From Methylomonas sp. UP202 (GTDB taxonomy: Bacteria > Pseudomonadota > Gammaproteobacteria > Methylococcales > Methylomonadaceae), in contig NZ_CP123897.1 in NCBI RefSeq assembly GCF_029910655.1, positions 4,205,547 through 4,269,546 on the forward strand: 64,000 bases of DNA, given 5' to 3'. The notes under the pieces were generated by a model. That model was not told where the DNA came from and made no database searches. It saw only the letters and a program-made list of their open reading frames with translations. Positions 8,554-16,955 of this stretch are shown here, piece after piece. Position 1 is the first letter of the stretch; each line of letters starts with the position of its first letter. The position numbers and the translations under genes were made by a program.

Positions 8554-9768
8554 CTAATTTTTAGCCTCGAATTTTCTGAAAGCGCGCCACAACATCAGAT
8601 CGTAGGCAATCTTCAAGACCCCGCACCCCACCAATGGAAGCGCAAAAAAGCCAGTTGTAAATAAAGCCCCTCCTAGCGTTGGACTGAGCGAAGACGCCAA
8701 GCTCCGAGGTACCAATGTAAAACTAGCCGCCGCCGCTCTCTCTTCAGGGGTCACCGCCAGCATCACAAATGCGCTTCGAGCCGGCACATCCATCTGGGAT
8801 AATAAGGATCGCAGCAACAACAAACCGAGTGCTGTTTCGATGTCAGGCGCAAATGCGGCCCCGATTAGACTGAGATTTGCAGGGATGTGCGTGAACACCA
8901 TGGTATTGATCAGTCCAATCCGTTTTGCCAAGTGTGGTGCAACCAACTGGGATAAGGACGTCAGCAAACCGGCCCAAAAGAAAAACGAACCAGCTGCGGC
9001 TAATGACAAATCGAAACGTTTGAACAGCCAAAGCGCTAACAGCGAATTGACGACTAATCCGCCAGCGAAGGAATCCAGTGAAAACAAGGTCGCCAGTTTT
9101 ATCACTACTGACTTGGATGGTCCTAATGGCTGCGCTGGCTTTCGCTGTTCAGTATGTGACTGTGGTAAGCGTCTATACAATAGCCAAATAGTAAAGCCGA
9201 TAAGACTATAAAGGACAAACATGAATCGAAAGCCATCAAGTCTGTTGATGCCAATAGTTTGGACAAGATAATCTGGCAGTCCCGCCGATAAAGCACCCAA
9301 AGCCGCGAACAATGCACCGATAAGGCTATAACGGGCAAACAGTGCTGTCCGAGCTTGATCGTGGGCCGCCTCTGCCACTCGAGCATGTTCAAGTGGCAGA
9401 AACAAGCTGACGTCACCGGAGCTGGGATTGAGCGTACCAATGAAGGCAATCATCAACAATGGCCAGAATGACGTTTGACTGGCAAAGGCGAACCCAGTCG
9501 AGATCATCAATAGCGCAGCAACTAGCAGTAATTCGCGATCATGGACTTTATGCCCCCAGGTTCCCACCGCCAGTGTAGCCATGGCCGATCCTAACAGTGT
9601 CGATGTTGCTATCGCCCCCACTTGCCACGTATCAAAACCCAAGGCCAATAAATATGCGGGCAATAACACCGCAACAAAGCCATCGGAAAAAGCCCGCAAT
9701 GCCCGTCCAACAATGATGGGCAATATGGTCTTGTCTACGCTGGCGGGTAATAGCAGATGTTTAAGCAA
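8554..9768 (-). CDS. MFS transporter
   Basis: A 404-residue major facilitator superfamily protein with about twelve hydrophobic helices. The start at 9768 is a TTG (MLKHLLLPASVDK when translated). A conserved MFS loop appears as GTWGHKVHDRELLL between helices 2 and 3. The substrate is not evident. Its place 22 bp after corA on the same strand, inside a metal-resistance block, suggests a metal or metal-complex exporter, but that is context only. Confidence 0.78.
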   Translation of the reverse strand: MLKHLLLPASVDKTILPIIVGRALRAFSDGFVAVLLPAYLLALGFDTWQVGAIATSTLLGSAMATLAVGTWGHKVHDRELLLVAALLMISTGFAFASQTSFWPLLMIAFIGTLNPSSGDVSLFLPLEHARVAEAAHDQARTALFARYSLIGALFAALGALSAGLPDYLVQTIGINRLDGFRFMFVLYSLIGFTIWLLYRRLPQSHTEQRKPAQPLGPSKSVVIKLATLFSLDSFAGGLVVNSLLALWLFKRFDLSLAAAGSFFFWAGLLTSLSQLVAPHLAKRIGLINTMVFTHIPANLSLIGAAFAPDIETALGLLLLRSLLSQMDVPARSAFVMLAVTPEERAAAASFTLVPRSLASSLSPTLGGALFTTGFFALPLVGCGVLKIAYDLMLWRAFRKFEAKN

Positions 9769-9790
9769 AATTATTCCAGGTAATCGTTGC

Positions 9791-10780
9791 TTACAGCCAA
9801 TGAGCTCTTCTCAAACGCCAATAAAGCAATGTGCTACCCAAAAACACGATGCCAATTACTATGGGGTAACTGAATTCCCAATCCAATTCAGGCATGTGCT
9901 TAAAATTCATTCCATACCAACTAAAGACCATGGTGGGTATTGCAAGTATTGCCCCCCAACCGGCCAGCTTTTTGACGACATCGTTCTGCCTGACAGTTTC
10001 AAAGGTCAAATGAACTTGCATGGCGGCAAGCAACATTTCCCGCATGCTGTGAATGCTTTGATGGATACGTTTGATATGGTCGGCAATATCACGGAAATAC
10101 ACCCGCACATCTTTAGGAATCATGTCATTATGAAAACGCATTAACTCGTTGCAGATGTCGATCACCGGTGTGATAGCGCCTTCTAATAAGAGTAATTCAC
10201 GTTTTAGTTCGTATAGGCCTTCCATGGTTTGCCGGCTGGGTTTGTATTGAAAAATCGCCGATTCCAAAACATCGAAACGGGTCTGCAAGCCATCGATCAC
10301 AGGCATGTGGTTATCGACGATGAAGTCCATGATCGAATACAGCGCAAATCCAGGTCCTTTGGCTAATTGCTGCGGCATAGCTTCACAACGCAATCTGACT
10401 TTGTTCAGGCTGTGCGAGGCACCATGTCTGACCGTGACTAAAAATCGAGGGCCGAGAAACACATGTGTTTCACCAAATTCCACACTATCGTCGCCAAGTT
10501 GAGCGGTATTTAGCACCATAAATACCGAGTTCTGATATTCCTCGATTTTAGGCCGCTGATGAGCGGAACAGGCATCCTCAATCGCCAGATCATGCAATCC
10601 GAATTCTTCCTGAATTTTTAACAGCAACTCTTTGTTCGCTTCCCGTAAACCCAACCATACAAACGTGTGTTCGCGTTTCAACACTTCGCTGATGTCTTCT
10701 AACGTAACATCACCGATGCTGATGCCATTTTCATAGGCCACGCACTTCATCACCATGCTGTGGTCGATATTATTTGTCAC
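9791..10780 (-). CDS. corA: CorA-family Mg2+/Co2+ transporter
   Basis: A 329-residue protein with the CorA layout: a large N-terminal cytoplasmic domain, a long helix, and two C-terminal membrane helices with the pore signature YGMNF at about residue 290. The loop after it is acidic (MPELDWEFS), as in CorA. The start is GTG 10780, supported by an AGGAGGG ribosome-binding site 6 bp upstream. CorA channels carry Mg, Co or Ni; some homologues (ZntB-like) move Zn, and YGMNF favours CorA. It is followed by the MFS gene. Confidence 0.9.
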   Translation of the reverse strand: MTNNIDHSMVMKCVAYENGISIGDVTLEDISEVLKREHTFVWLGLREANKELLLKIQEEFGLHDLAIEDACSAHQRPKIEEYQNSVFMVLNTAQLGDDSVEFGETHVFLGPRFLVTVRHGASHSLNKVRLRCEAMPQQLAKGPGFALYSIMDFIVDNHMPVIDGLQTRFDVLESAIFQYKPSRQTMEGLYELKRELLLLEGAITPVIDICNELMRFHNDMIPKDVRVYFRDIADHIKRIHQSIHSMREMLLAAMQVHLTFETVRQNDVVKKLAGWGAILAIPTMVFSWYGMNFKHMPELDWEFSYPIVIGIVFLGSTLLYWRLRRAHWL

Positions 10781-10806
10781 AAAATCCCTCCTAATTTGGA
10801 AATAGT

Positions 10807-11034
10807 TTGACGACTCAAACCTTGATTGTGCAGATTATCCGCGCCCCTAAAACTCCATTTTTTCAAAGCAGGCCGGCATTACTGATACTGCTGATCACTC
10901 TCGCCATTATGGCAGTTGCCCTCAATCTGCCATTCTCGCCTATCACCGTCGCTCTGGGTTTCGTCGCGCGACCAACTGAATACAAGGCTCGGATTGACTC
11001 TGTCGAGCTATTGCTCGCTGACTCAACTAGTTAA
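10807..11034 (+). pseudogene. Relic: C-terminal end of an MgtA-type P-type ATPase
   Basis: This short frame encodes TTQTLIVQIIRAPKTPFFQS and a following hydrophobic helix ending NLPFSPITVALGFV. It aligns with the last two helices of Mg-transporting ATPases, including the intact one at 16955-19723 (SQTLIVHMIRTRKIPFIQSF). The rest of the ATPase is missing upstream, where the divergent corA begins, so this is a truncated remnant, not a functional gene. It differs too much from the intact copy to be a recent duplicate. The 130 bp after it hold nothing recognisable. Confidence 0.75.
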
Positions 11035-11164
11035 AACTTGGTTTGTAAGACGCTATGGGTATAACTACGAAATACGAATTTCCATTAATGCAAAAGCTTT
11101 TTGGAACATCCCGGCCTAAACAATCCACAAAATTTGCATGATCACCGCTATTCAAAGGCCTGTG

Positions 11165-14100
11165 CTAAACACCTGTCCACTCGTTTTTACCAACATCCGA
11201 TACTGGTAACCGTGGGACAAAAAGCCGATAAAGAATAGGAACCAACAATAAGGTCATCACGGTTGCGCTAAACAAACCCCAAACAATGACCGTTGCTAAT
11301 GGCCGTTGAACATCGGAACCCAGGCCGGTCGCTAAGGACGCAGGTACCAAACCAAGAATAGCCACCAGCGAGGCGATCAAAATTGGACGCAAACATCGGA
11401 CTGAACCCTGCCGAATCGCCTCTTCGAGGGCTATTCCCTGCAGCCTTAAATCAGTGATGGTACGCACGATGAGTACACCGTTCATGATCGATACGCCAAA
11501 TACGGCAGCGAAACCCACCCCCGATGAAACATTGATATTCATGCCCCGTAGGTACAAAGCGACCGCCCCACCTACAAAGGCAAACGGGATGGCCAACAGC
11601 AATATCAAAGCGGCTCGCTGGGATGCGAACATTGCTAACAACAAAAGATAAATCACCGCGATAGTGGCCGGTACCAGTAACTTGAAGTGCTCGCCCGCAC
11701 GTTTGAGGTTTTCAAACATGCCTAACCAAGTCGCTCGGTAGCCTGGCGGCACCTGGATTTCTTGATCGAATAAGCGCTGAGCCTCGGCGACGAATCCACC
11801 TTGATCGCGACCCACAATATCGCTTCGTACGGTCAGTCGGCGACGACCATCGGCTCTGGCGATCATGGTTTGTCCATCAACGATGTTAATGCGAGCGACC
11901 TGAGCTAATGGAATCGGTACACCATCGGAATTGTAGACCGGCAAGCGACCCAAGGCTTGCGGCGAGTCCAGATGTTCAGGGGCAAAACGCGTGGCAATGT
12001 CAAAACGGCGTTCGCCTTCGTAAAGCGTACCAATTGGCGCACCGCCAATAGCGGTATCGATCAGCAAAGTGACATCTTCAATACTGACGTTATAACGGGC
12101 GCATAACGCTCGGTCGGGCTCGATCACTAACTGAGGCTGCGGCCCCTCTTGTTCTATGTTGACATCCATAGCACCGGGTACCTTTTTGAGCAGGGTTTCA
12201 GCGCGACGGGCCAGACCTAGTAGCACATCGGAGTCCATCCCAGAAAATTCGATGGCCATATTGGCCGAGGTGCCATTGGCATCTTCGGTCACGCTATCAA
12301 TAATCGGTTGGGTGAAGTTAAAACGGGTGGTCGGAAACTCGCTACGAAAACGTGTACCCAATGCGGCGACCAATTCCTGCTTGCGTGTAAATTGTGTCCA
12401 TTGATCGCGGGATTTGGGGCCGACCATCATCTCAATCCGGCTAGGCGGATAAGGATCGGTACCGCTATCGTTACGGCCCGTTTGCACGGCGACGAATTCA
12501 ATATCCGGAAATGCCAACGCGACTTGCCGGAGACGCTGACCAAACTGCGAGGTTTGCTGTAACGATGTGCCTTCCGGGAAATTGGCGCGCACCCAGACCA
12601 CGCCTTCGTCCATGTAGGGCAGGAATTCGGTACCCATGCGTGGTACGACTACTGCGAGTACAACGAACAACGCCACAGTCGAACCTACGACCATGGGCCA
12701 GCGATGATGCATGAGCCATGACAAAACCCTCGCATAGTGATTCGATAGCCAGATCAATACCGGGTTTTCCCATTCGCGATAGCCATTACGAAACAGCATG
12801 GTCGCTAAAACAGGCACAACTAACAAGGCAAACAGCGCGGCACCAAGCAGCGCGAACACAATTGTCATTGCCATGGGTCGAAACAGCAAACCTTCGATAT
12901 GGGTCAAGGTTAACAGCGGTAAGAACGCACCAACGACCATCAAAATCGAGAAAAATACCGGACGTTCGACTTCCAATGCCGCAGCCAACACCGTTTGGCC
13001 AACACTACGGCGTTCGTCGGAAACCGCGTGTTCTCGCTCGTCCAAACGCCGAGCGATGTTTTCCGACATGATCACCGCACCATCAACAATAATCCCAAAG
13101 TCGATAGCACCAATCGATAACAAGCCTATTGGAATACCGGCACCGTACATCAGCACCAAAGCGAACAGCAATGAAAATGGAATGGTCAATGCGACCAGCA
13201 TCGCCAAAGACGGACGCCCCAAGAAGGCCAGCAATACCAGTACCACCAAGCCTATGCCGAGTGTCACACTATGGCTAACGGTATGCAAGGTGCTATTGAT
13301 CAGGTTGCTACGATCATAATAGGGTTCAACCCGTACACCTTCGGGCAAGCCTTCGTTATTGAGTTCGTCGACGGCGGCTTGGACGCGGCCCAAGACTTCG
13401 GACGGATTTTCGCCCTTGCGTAGCAGCACGATACCTTCGACCGCTTCATCGGTGGTGTTTTTACTGAAAATACCCGCTGGCACTTTGGAGTCCAGGCGCA
13501 CATCGGCGACATCGCGAACATAGATAGGCGTTCCGCCAATTGACTTGATAAAGATTGAACCGATTTCCTGTTCACTTTGCAGCGCTCCACGGCCACGAAT
13601 CACAAAGGACATGCTGCCGCGAGACAGCACGCTGCCGCCAGCACTAGCGTTATTGGTCTGAATGGCTTCCACCACATCATTGACCGACAGGCCGTAACGT
13701 AACAGTTGCGCAGGATTCAACAACACGCCGTGCTGTTTTTCGTAGCCACCGAAATTCGATACCTCGGCCACGCCCGCCGCTCTTAGAAAACGGGGAATTA
13801 CCACCCAATCGTTGAGGGTGCGCAATTCCATCAAGTCATAACGGCCATCGGAAACCAGTTCATAGCGCAGCATCTCGCCATAGGCGGTGGCCAATGGTCC
13901 AAGTTCCGCTTCAGCACCATCCGGCAAGGCTAAACTAGACAGTTTTTCCTGAACCCGTTGTCTAGCCCAATAGCTCTCGGTGCCTTCCTCAAAGATCATT
14001 TGTACCACCGACAAGCCGAAGATGGTGCGGGAACGTATGGTCTCGACCTTGGGCACATTGCGCATGGCGATTTCGACCGGAATCGTCACTTGCCGTTCCA

Positions 14101-14281
14101 CCTCTTCCGGCGCACGCCCAGGATAGGTAGTAATCACCTGCACCATCTGCGATGAAATGTCGGGATAAGCGTCAATCTTCATCTGGCTGAACGACCACAG
14201 CCCAAGTGTGACCAATGCCATCGCGCTAATCAGCACGATCCAGCGGTAGTGCAATGCGGTACGAATCAACGAGGCAATCAT
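11165..14281 (-). CDS. czcA: CzcA-type RND heavy-metal efflux pump
   Basis: A 1038-residue inner-membrane proton-driven pump of the HME-RND family. The N-terminus shows the family hallmark QMKIDAYPDIS. Transmembrane helix 4 carries DFGIIVDGAVIMSEN near residue 395, the DFGxxxDGA pattern of HME1 divalent-cation (Co/Zn/Cd) pumps and not the CusA monovalent pattern. It is the last gene of the mgtA-czcC-czcB-czcA operon and overlaps czcB by ATGA. Zn, Cd, Co or Ni is likely; the sequence does not choose between them. Confidence 0.9.
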   Translation of the reverse strand: MIASLIRTALHYRWIVLISAMALVTLGLWSFSQMKIDAYPDISSQMVQVITTYPGRAPEEVERQVTIPVEIAMRNVPKVETIRSRTIFGLSVVQMIFEEGTESYWARQRVQEKLSSLALPDGAEAELGPLATAYGEMLRYELVSDGRYDLMELRTLNDWVVIPRFLRAAGVAEVSNFGGYEKQHGVLLNPAQLLRYGLSVNDVVEAIQTNNASAGGSVLSRGSMSFVIRGRGALQSEQEIGSIFIKSIGGTPIYVRDVADVRLDSKVPAGIFSKNTTDEAVEGIVLLRKGENPSEVLGRVQAAVDELNNEGLPEGVRVEPYYDRSNLINSTLHTVSHSVTLGIGLVVLVLLAFLGRPSLAMLVALTIPFSLLFALVLMYGAGIPIGLLSIGAIDFGIIVDGAVIMSENIARRLDEREHAVSDERRSVGQTVLAAALEVERPVFFSILMVVGAFLPLLTLTHIEGLLFRPMAMTIVFALLGAALFALLVVPVLATMLFRNGYREWENPVLIWLSNHYARVLSWLMHHRWPMVVGSTVALFVVLAVVVPRMGTEFLPYMDEGVVWVRANFPEGTSLQQTSQFGQRLRQVALAFPDIEFVAVQTGRNDSGTDPYPPSRIEMMVGPKSRDQWTQFTRKQELVAALGTRFRSEFPTTRFNFTQPIIDSVTEDANGTSANMAIEFSGMDSDVLLGLARRAETLLKKVPGAMDVNIEQEGPQPQLVIEPDRALCARYNVSIEDVTLLIDTAIGGAPIGTLYEGERRFDIATRFAPEHLDSPQALGRLPVYNSDGVPIPLAQVARINIVDGQTMIARADGRRRLTVRSDIVGRDQGGFVAEAQRLFDQEIQVPPGYRATWLGMFENLKRAGEHFKLLVPATIAVIYLLLLAMFASQRAALILLLAIPFAFVGGAVALYLRGMNINVSSGVGFAAVFGVSIMNGVLIVRTITDLRLQGIALEEAIRQGSVRCLRPILIASLVAILGLVPASLATGLGSDVQRPLATVIVWGLFSATVMTLLLVPILYRLFVPRLPVSDVGKNEWTGV

Positions 14282-15450
14282 GGCTGACTGGCTCCGCTGG
14301 TTGCTGGACTTTGTTGTATTTTCAACAATGCCTGTACGACTAAAGGTTTCAACAGAATGGCACCATTGCCAATCATGCGTTCGCCGCCCGTCAAACCATC
14401 CAGAATTTCAACCCGGTCTCCAGCCCGCTCACCCACCTGAACTTCGGTGACTTTCCAGATGCCCGTTTGGGCTTCGGTCAACACATAATCGCCATCCGTG
14501 ATATGCAGAATGCCATCTGCGGGTGCCAATATTGCTGTCCTAGGATCAGTGCCCAGGCCAATTTCAGCGTACATACCCGGCTTCAACTTGTTATCCGGGT
14601 CGTTCAACTCAAAGTACACCCTCAATGTGCGTCGTTCGGGCGACAGTGCGGGCGATAAGCTGCGTACCGTGCCTTTGAATACTTGGTTGTTTAAACCATA
14701 AAAGCGGGCTTCACAGCCTTGCCCGACAGCAACCAAGCCAATACGGACTTCGGGTACATCGGCCATGACCAGCGAAGCGCCGGTCGGGACTTTTTGCAAC
14801 AACGCTGGATCAATCCCAGCTTGTAATAAATGCCGTTCGAAATCGGCATGGCTATGCGTGGCTTGGGTCAACGCGCTTTCGGCCTCGAAGACTGCTTTTT
14901 GTCCTTCTAACTGGGTTTGCAACAGGCTGGCTTCGGCGGCGCTTAAATCACGCGCAGCCTCGGTGCCGGTTGCCACCAATTTGCGCAAGCGATCCACGAC
15001 CTTGGTTTGCGAAGTAAGTTGGGCTGCGGTCAATTCCCGCGTCTTGGTCAACTGCTTGGCCGCAAATTCCATTTCTGTCCCGGCTTTTTGCCAATCCGCA
15101 TAGATGGCCGATAACTCGACGCTACTGAACTGCCAACGATCTTCAACCAGCCCGACACCTGAACGAAGACGTGCCATGACCGCCCCTGTCACCGACAACA
15201 AAGGCGAGCTGATGCGCTCCTGTTTCACCGTCGTCAGTTCCAGCTTTTTCTCCAGCGGGATACCCGGTTGCACAGCAATCAAACCTGGTCCGGCCAGTGA
15301 CACCGCATCGACTTTTGGACTGGGTTTATCGGGCAGGTCTTGCCCTTGCCATCGCCACACGGCTACTGCGCCGATACCGACAGCCAATAGCCAAATGGCG
15401 GGTTTTAATTTTAAAAAAGTCAGTTTTTGATTTGAAAATGGGGTTGTCAT
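14278..15450 (-). CDS. czcB: CzcB-type periplasmic adaptor of the RND pump
   Basis: A 390-residue membrane-fusion protein. It has one N-terminal membrane helix (KPAIWLLAVGIGAVAVW), a long helical hairpin around residues 130-210, and lipoyl/beta-barrel segments on both sides (EVRIGLVAVGQGCEARFYG, KLKPGMYAEIGLG). It bridges CzcA to the outer-membrane channel. It overlaps both neighbours by four bases (ATGA), so the three pump genes are translationally coupled. Confidence 0.9.
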   Translation of the reverse strand: MTTPFSNQKLTFLKLKPAIWLLAVGIGAVAVWRWQGQDLPDKPSPKVDAVSLAGPGLIAVQPGIPLEKKLELTTVKQERISSPLLSVTGAVMARLRSGVGLVEDRWQFSSVELSAIYADWQKAGTEMEFAAKQLTKTRELTAAQLTSQTKVVDRLRKLVATGTEAARDLSAAEASLLQTQLEGQKAVFEAESALTQATHSHADFERHLLQAGIDPALLQKVPTGASLVMADVPEVRIGLVAVGQGCEARFYGLNNQVFKGTVRSLSPALSPERRTLRVYFELNDPDNKLKPGMYAEIGLGTDPRTAILAPADGILHITDGDYVLTEAQTGIWKVTEVQVGERAGDRVEILDGLTGGERMIGNGAILLKPLVVQALLKIQQSPATSGASQP

Positions 15451-16955
15451 TTTAGAACCTGTTTACCCAGAGCGGCGTTGAGTGCATAAAGTGAATGCCA
15501 GTAGTTGGAACGACCGGCGATATGAAGCCGATAGGTTTCACGATAGGTACGCTGTGCATCCAGGACTTCCATTAACGTCTTGCCACCCAATTCATAGGCG
15601 GTGCGAATTTTGTCGCGGACATTACGCGCCGCTTCGAGCTGACCCGGATCGTCACTGATGAGTACCTGGTAAGCGCTTTCATAGGCTTTAATCGCTTGGT
15701 CGATTTCAGCGCGAAGGTTAACGAGTTGGGCACTCAAATTGAGTTCTGATTGAACTTTGGCCGACCTTGCCTTGGCAATGTTGCCCTGATTGCGGTCAAA
15801 CAACGGCACCGTCACGTCCACCCCAATACCCCAGGAGTTGGCATCGGGATAACCGATAGCCTTTTCCTGAAATTGGCGGGTATAACCGACTTTAGGCGTA
15901 ATGGCCGGATAAGCGCTGACTTCCGCCAGCTCGATGTTGGCTTCGGCTTGGGTTATCTGGTGTTTCAGCGCCTGGATGTCTGGGCGATTGTCTTCGGCAA
16001 TGGCAAAGATGGCTAAAGAATCGAGCGGAGTTATAGGTGACGGCACATCCAGGCTGCCGTCAATTTTTAAAGGAACCGCCTGTGTATAGCCCAAAAAGCT
16101 ACGCAATCGGCTGAATGCACCTTCCAGCGCAACTTCACGCGCACGCACTTCACGACGACTGCTGAATATGGACAAACGCACACGATCCAGTTCAACGGTG
16201 CCGACACCCCCCAATTCAACGCGATTGGCGGTTATTTTCTCTACTTCGGATAAATTGCTGAAATCTTCGCGCGCCAATGCCAGCGCGGATTGGGCTTCCA
16301 ATACGTCATAAAACGCGGCAATCGTACCGGCAATCCGCTGGCGAACCAGCTCGGAAAAATCAGCCGCTGCGACATCGACGCCTTTCTCGGCGGCCATCAC
16401 CGCCGCTGCGCGTTTACCAAACAAAAACCAATCCACCGGAAACGACATGCCGATGTCGAACTGTGGCGGACCGCCTTGACGGTCCACGGTGAAGGGCCTA
16501 TTCAATGGCATCAACGAGCCACTGGTCGACAGACTTGGATTGGGCGGCAAATCTGCTGTGACGACATCCGCTTCGGCTTGACGCACGGCTTCAACGCCTG
16601 CGCGAATCTGTGGGTCGGCTTCCAGCGCTAATTGGATGGCAGCATTCAGCGACAGTTCGTGTGCCTCGTCGGGTGTACTTTCGACCGGACTATTTTTTGA
16701 CGCACGGCTGGCGACAGACTCACTGGTCGATTGGTCAGCGTCGTTTACGAATAACGGTAATGGAACCGCTTTAGTATCCTCGGCGATACATTCGAGTCCG
16801 CTCATCGTCAGTGCTGCAAAAAGCATCGTTCGCAAGGCAAAATGCTTTTGTGCCCGTTTTGAAGGCTGTCGAGCACAGAAGTCGTTATGCCACGCCAACG
16901 TCGTAGTGTTTTTAGTTGTTTTCATATCTACTGTAAAAACCAAATAATGATCCAT
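15447..16955 (-). CDS. czcC: CzcC-type outer-membrane channel of the RND pump
   Basis: A TolC-family protein of 502 residues from ATG 16955. That start codon overlaps the mgtA stop as TAATG, so re-initiation is likely; an ATG ten codons later is an alternative. The first 70 residues are an unusual hydrophilic extension before a probable signal region around TMLFAALTMSGLECIAED. Two OEP repeats follow, beginning LSLNAAIQLALEADPQIRAG and ITPLDSLAIFAIAEDNRPDI. It should form the outer-membrane conduit for CzcBA. Confidence 0.87.
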   Translation of the reverse strand: MDHYLVFTVDMKTTKNTTTLAWHNDFCARQPSKRAQKHFALRTMLFAALTMSGLECIAEDTKAVPLPLFVNDADQSTSESVASRASKNSPVESTPDEAHELSLNAAIQLALEADPQIRAGVEAVRQAEADVVTADLPPNPSLSTSGSLMPLNRPFTVDRQGGPPQFDIGMSFPVDWFLFGKRAAAVMAAEKGVDVAAADFSELVRQRIAGTIAAFYDVLEAQSALALAREDFSNLSEVEKITANRVELGGVGTVELDRVRLSIFSSRREVRAREVALEGAFSRLRSFLGYTQAVPLKIDGSLDVPSPITPLDSLAIFAIAEDNRPDIQALKHQITQAEANIELAEVSAYPAITPKVGYTRQFQEKAIGYPDANSWGIGVDVTVPLFDRNQGNIAKARSAKVQSELNLSAQLVNLRAEIDQAIKAYESAYQVLISDDPGQLEAARNVRDKIRTAYELGGKTLMEVLDAQRTYRETYRLHIAGRSNYWHSLYALNAALGKQVLK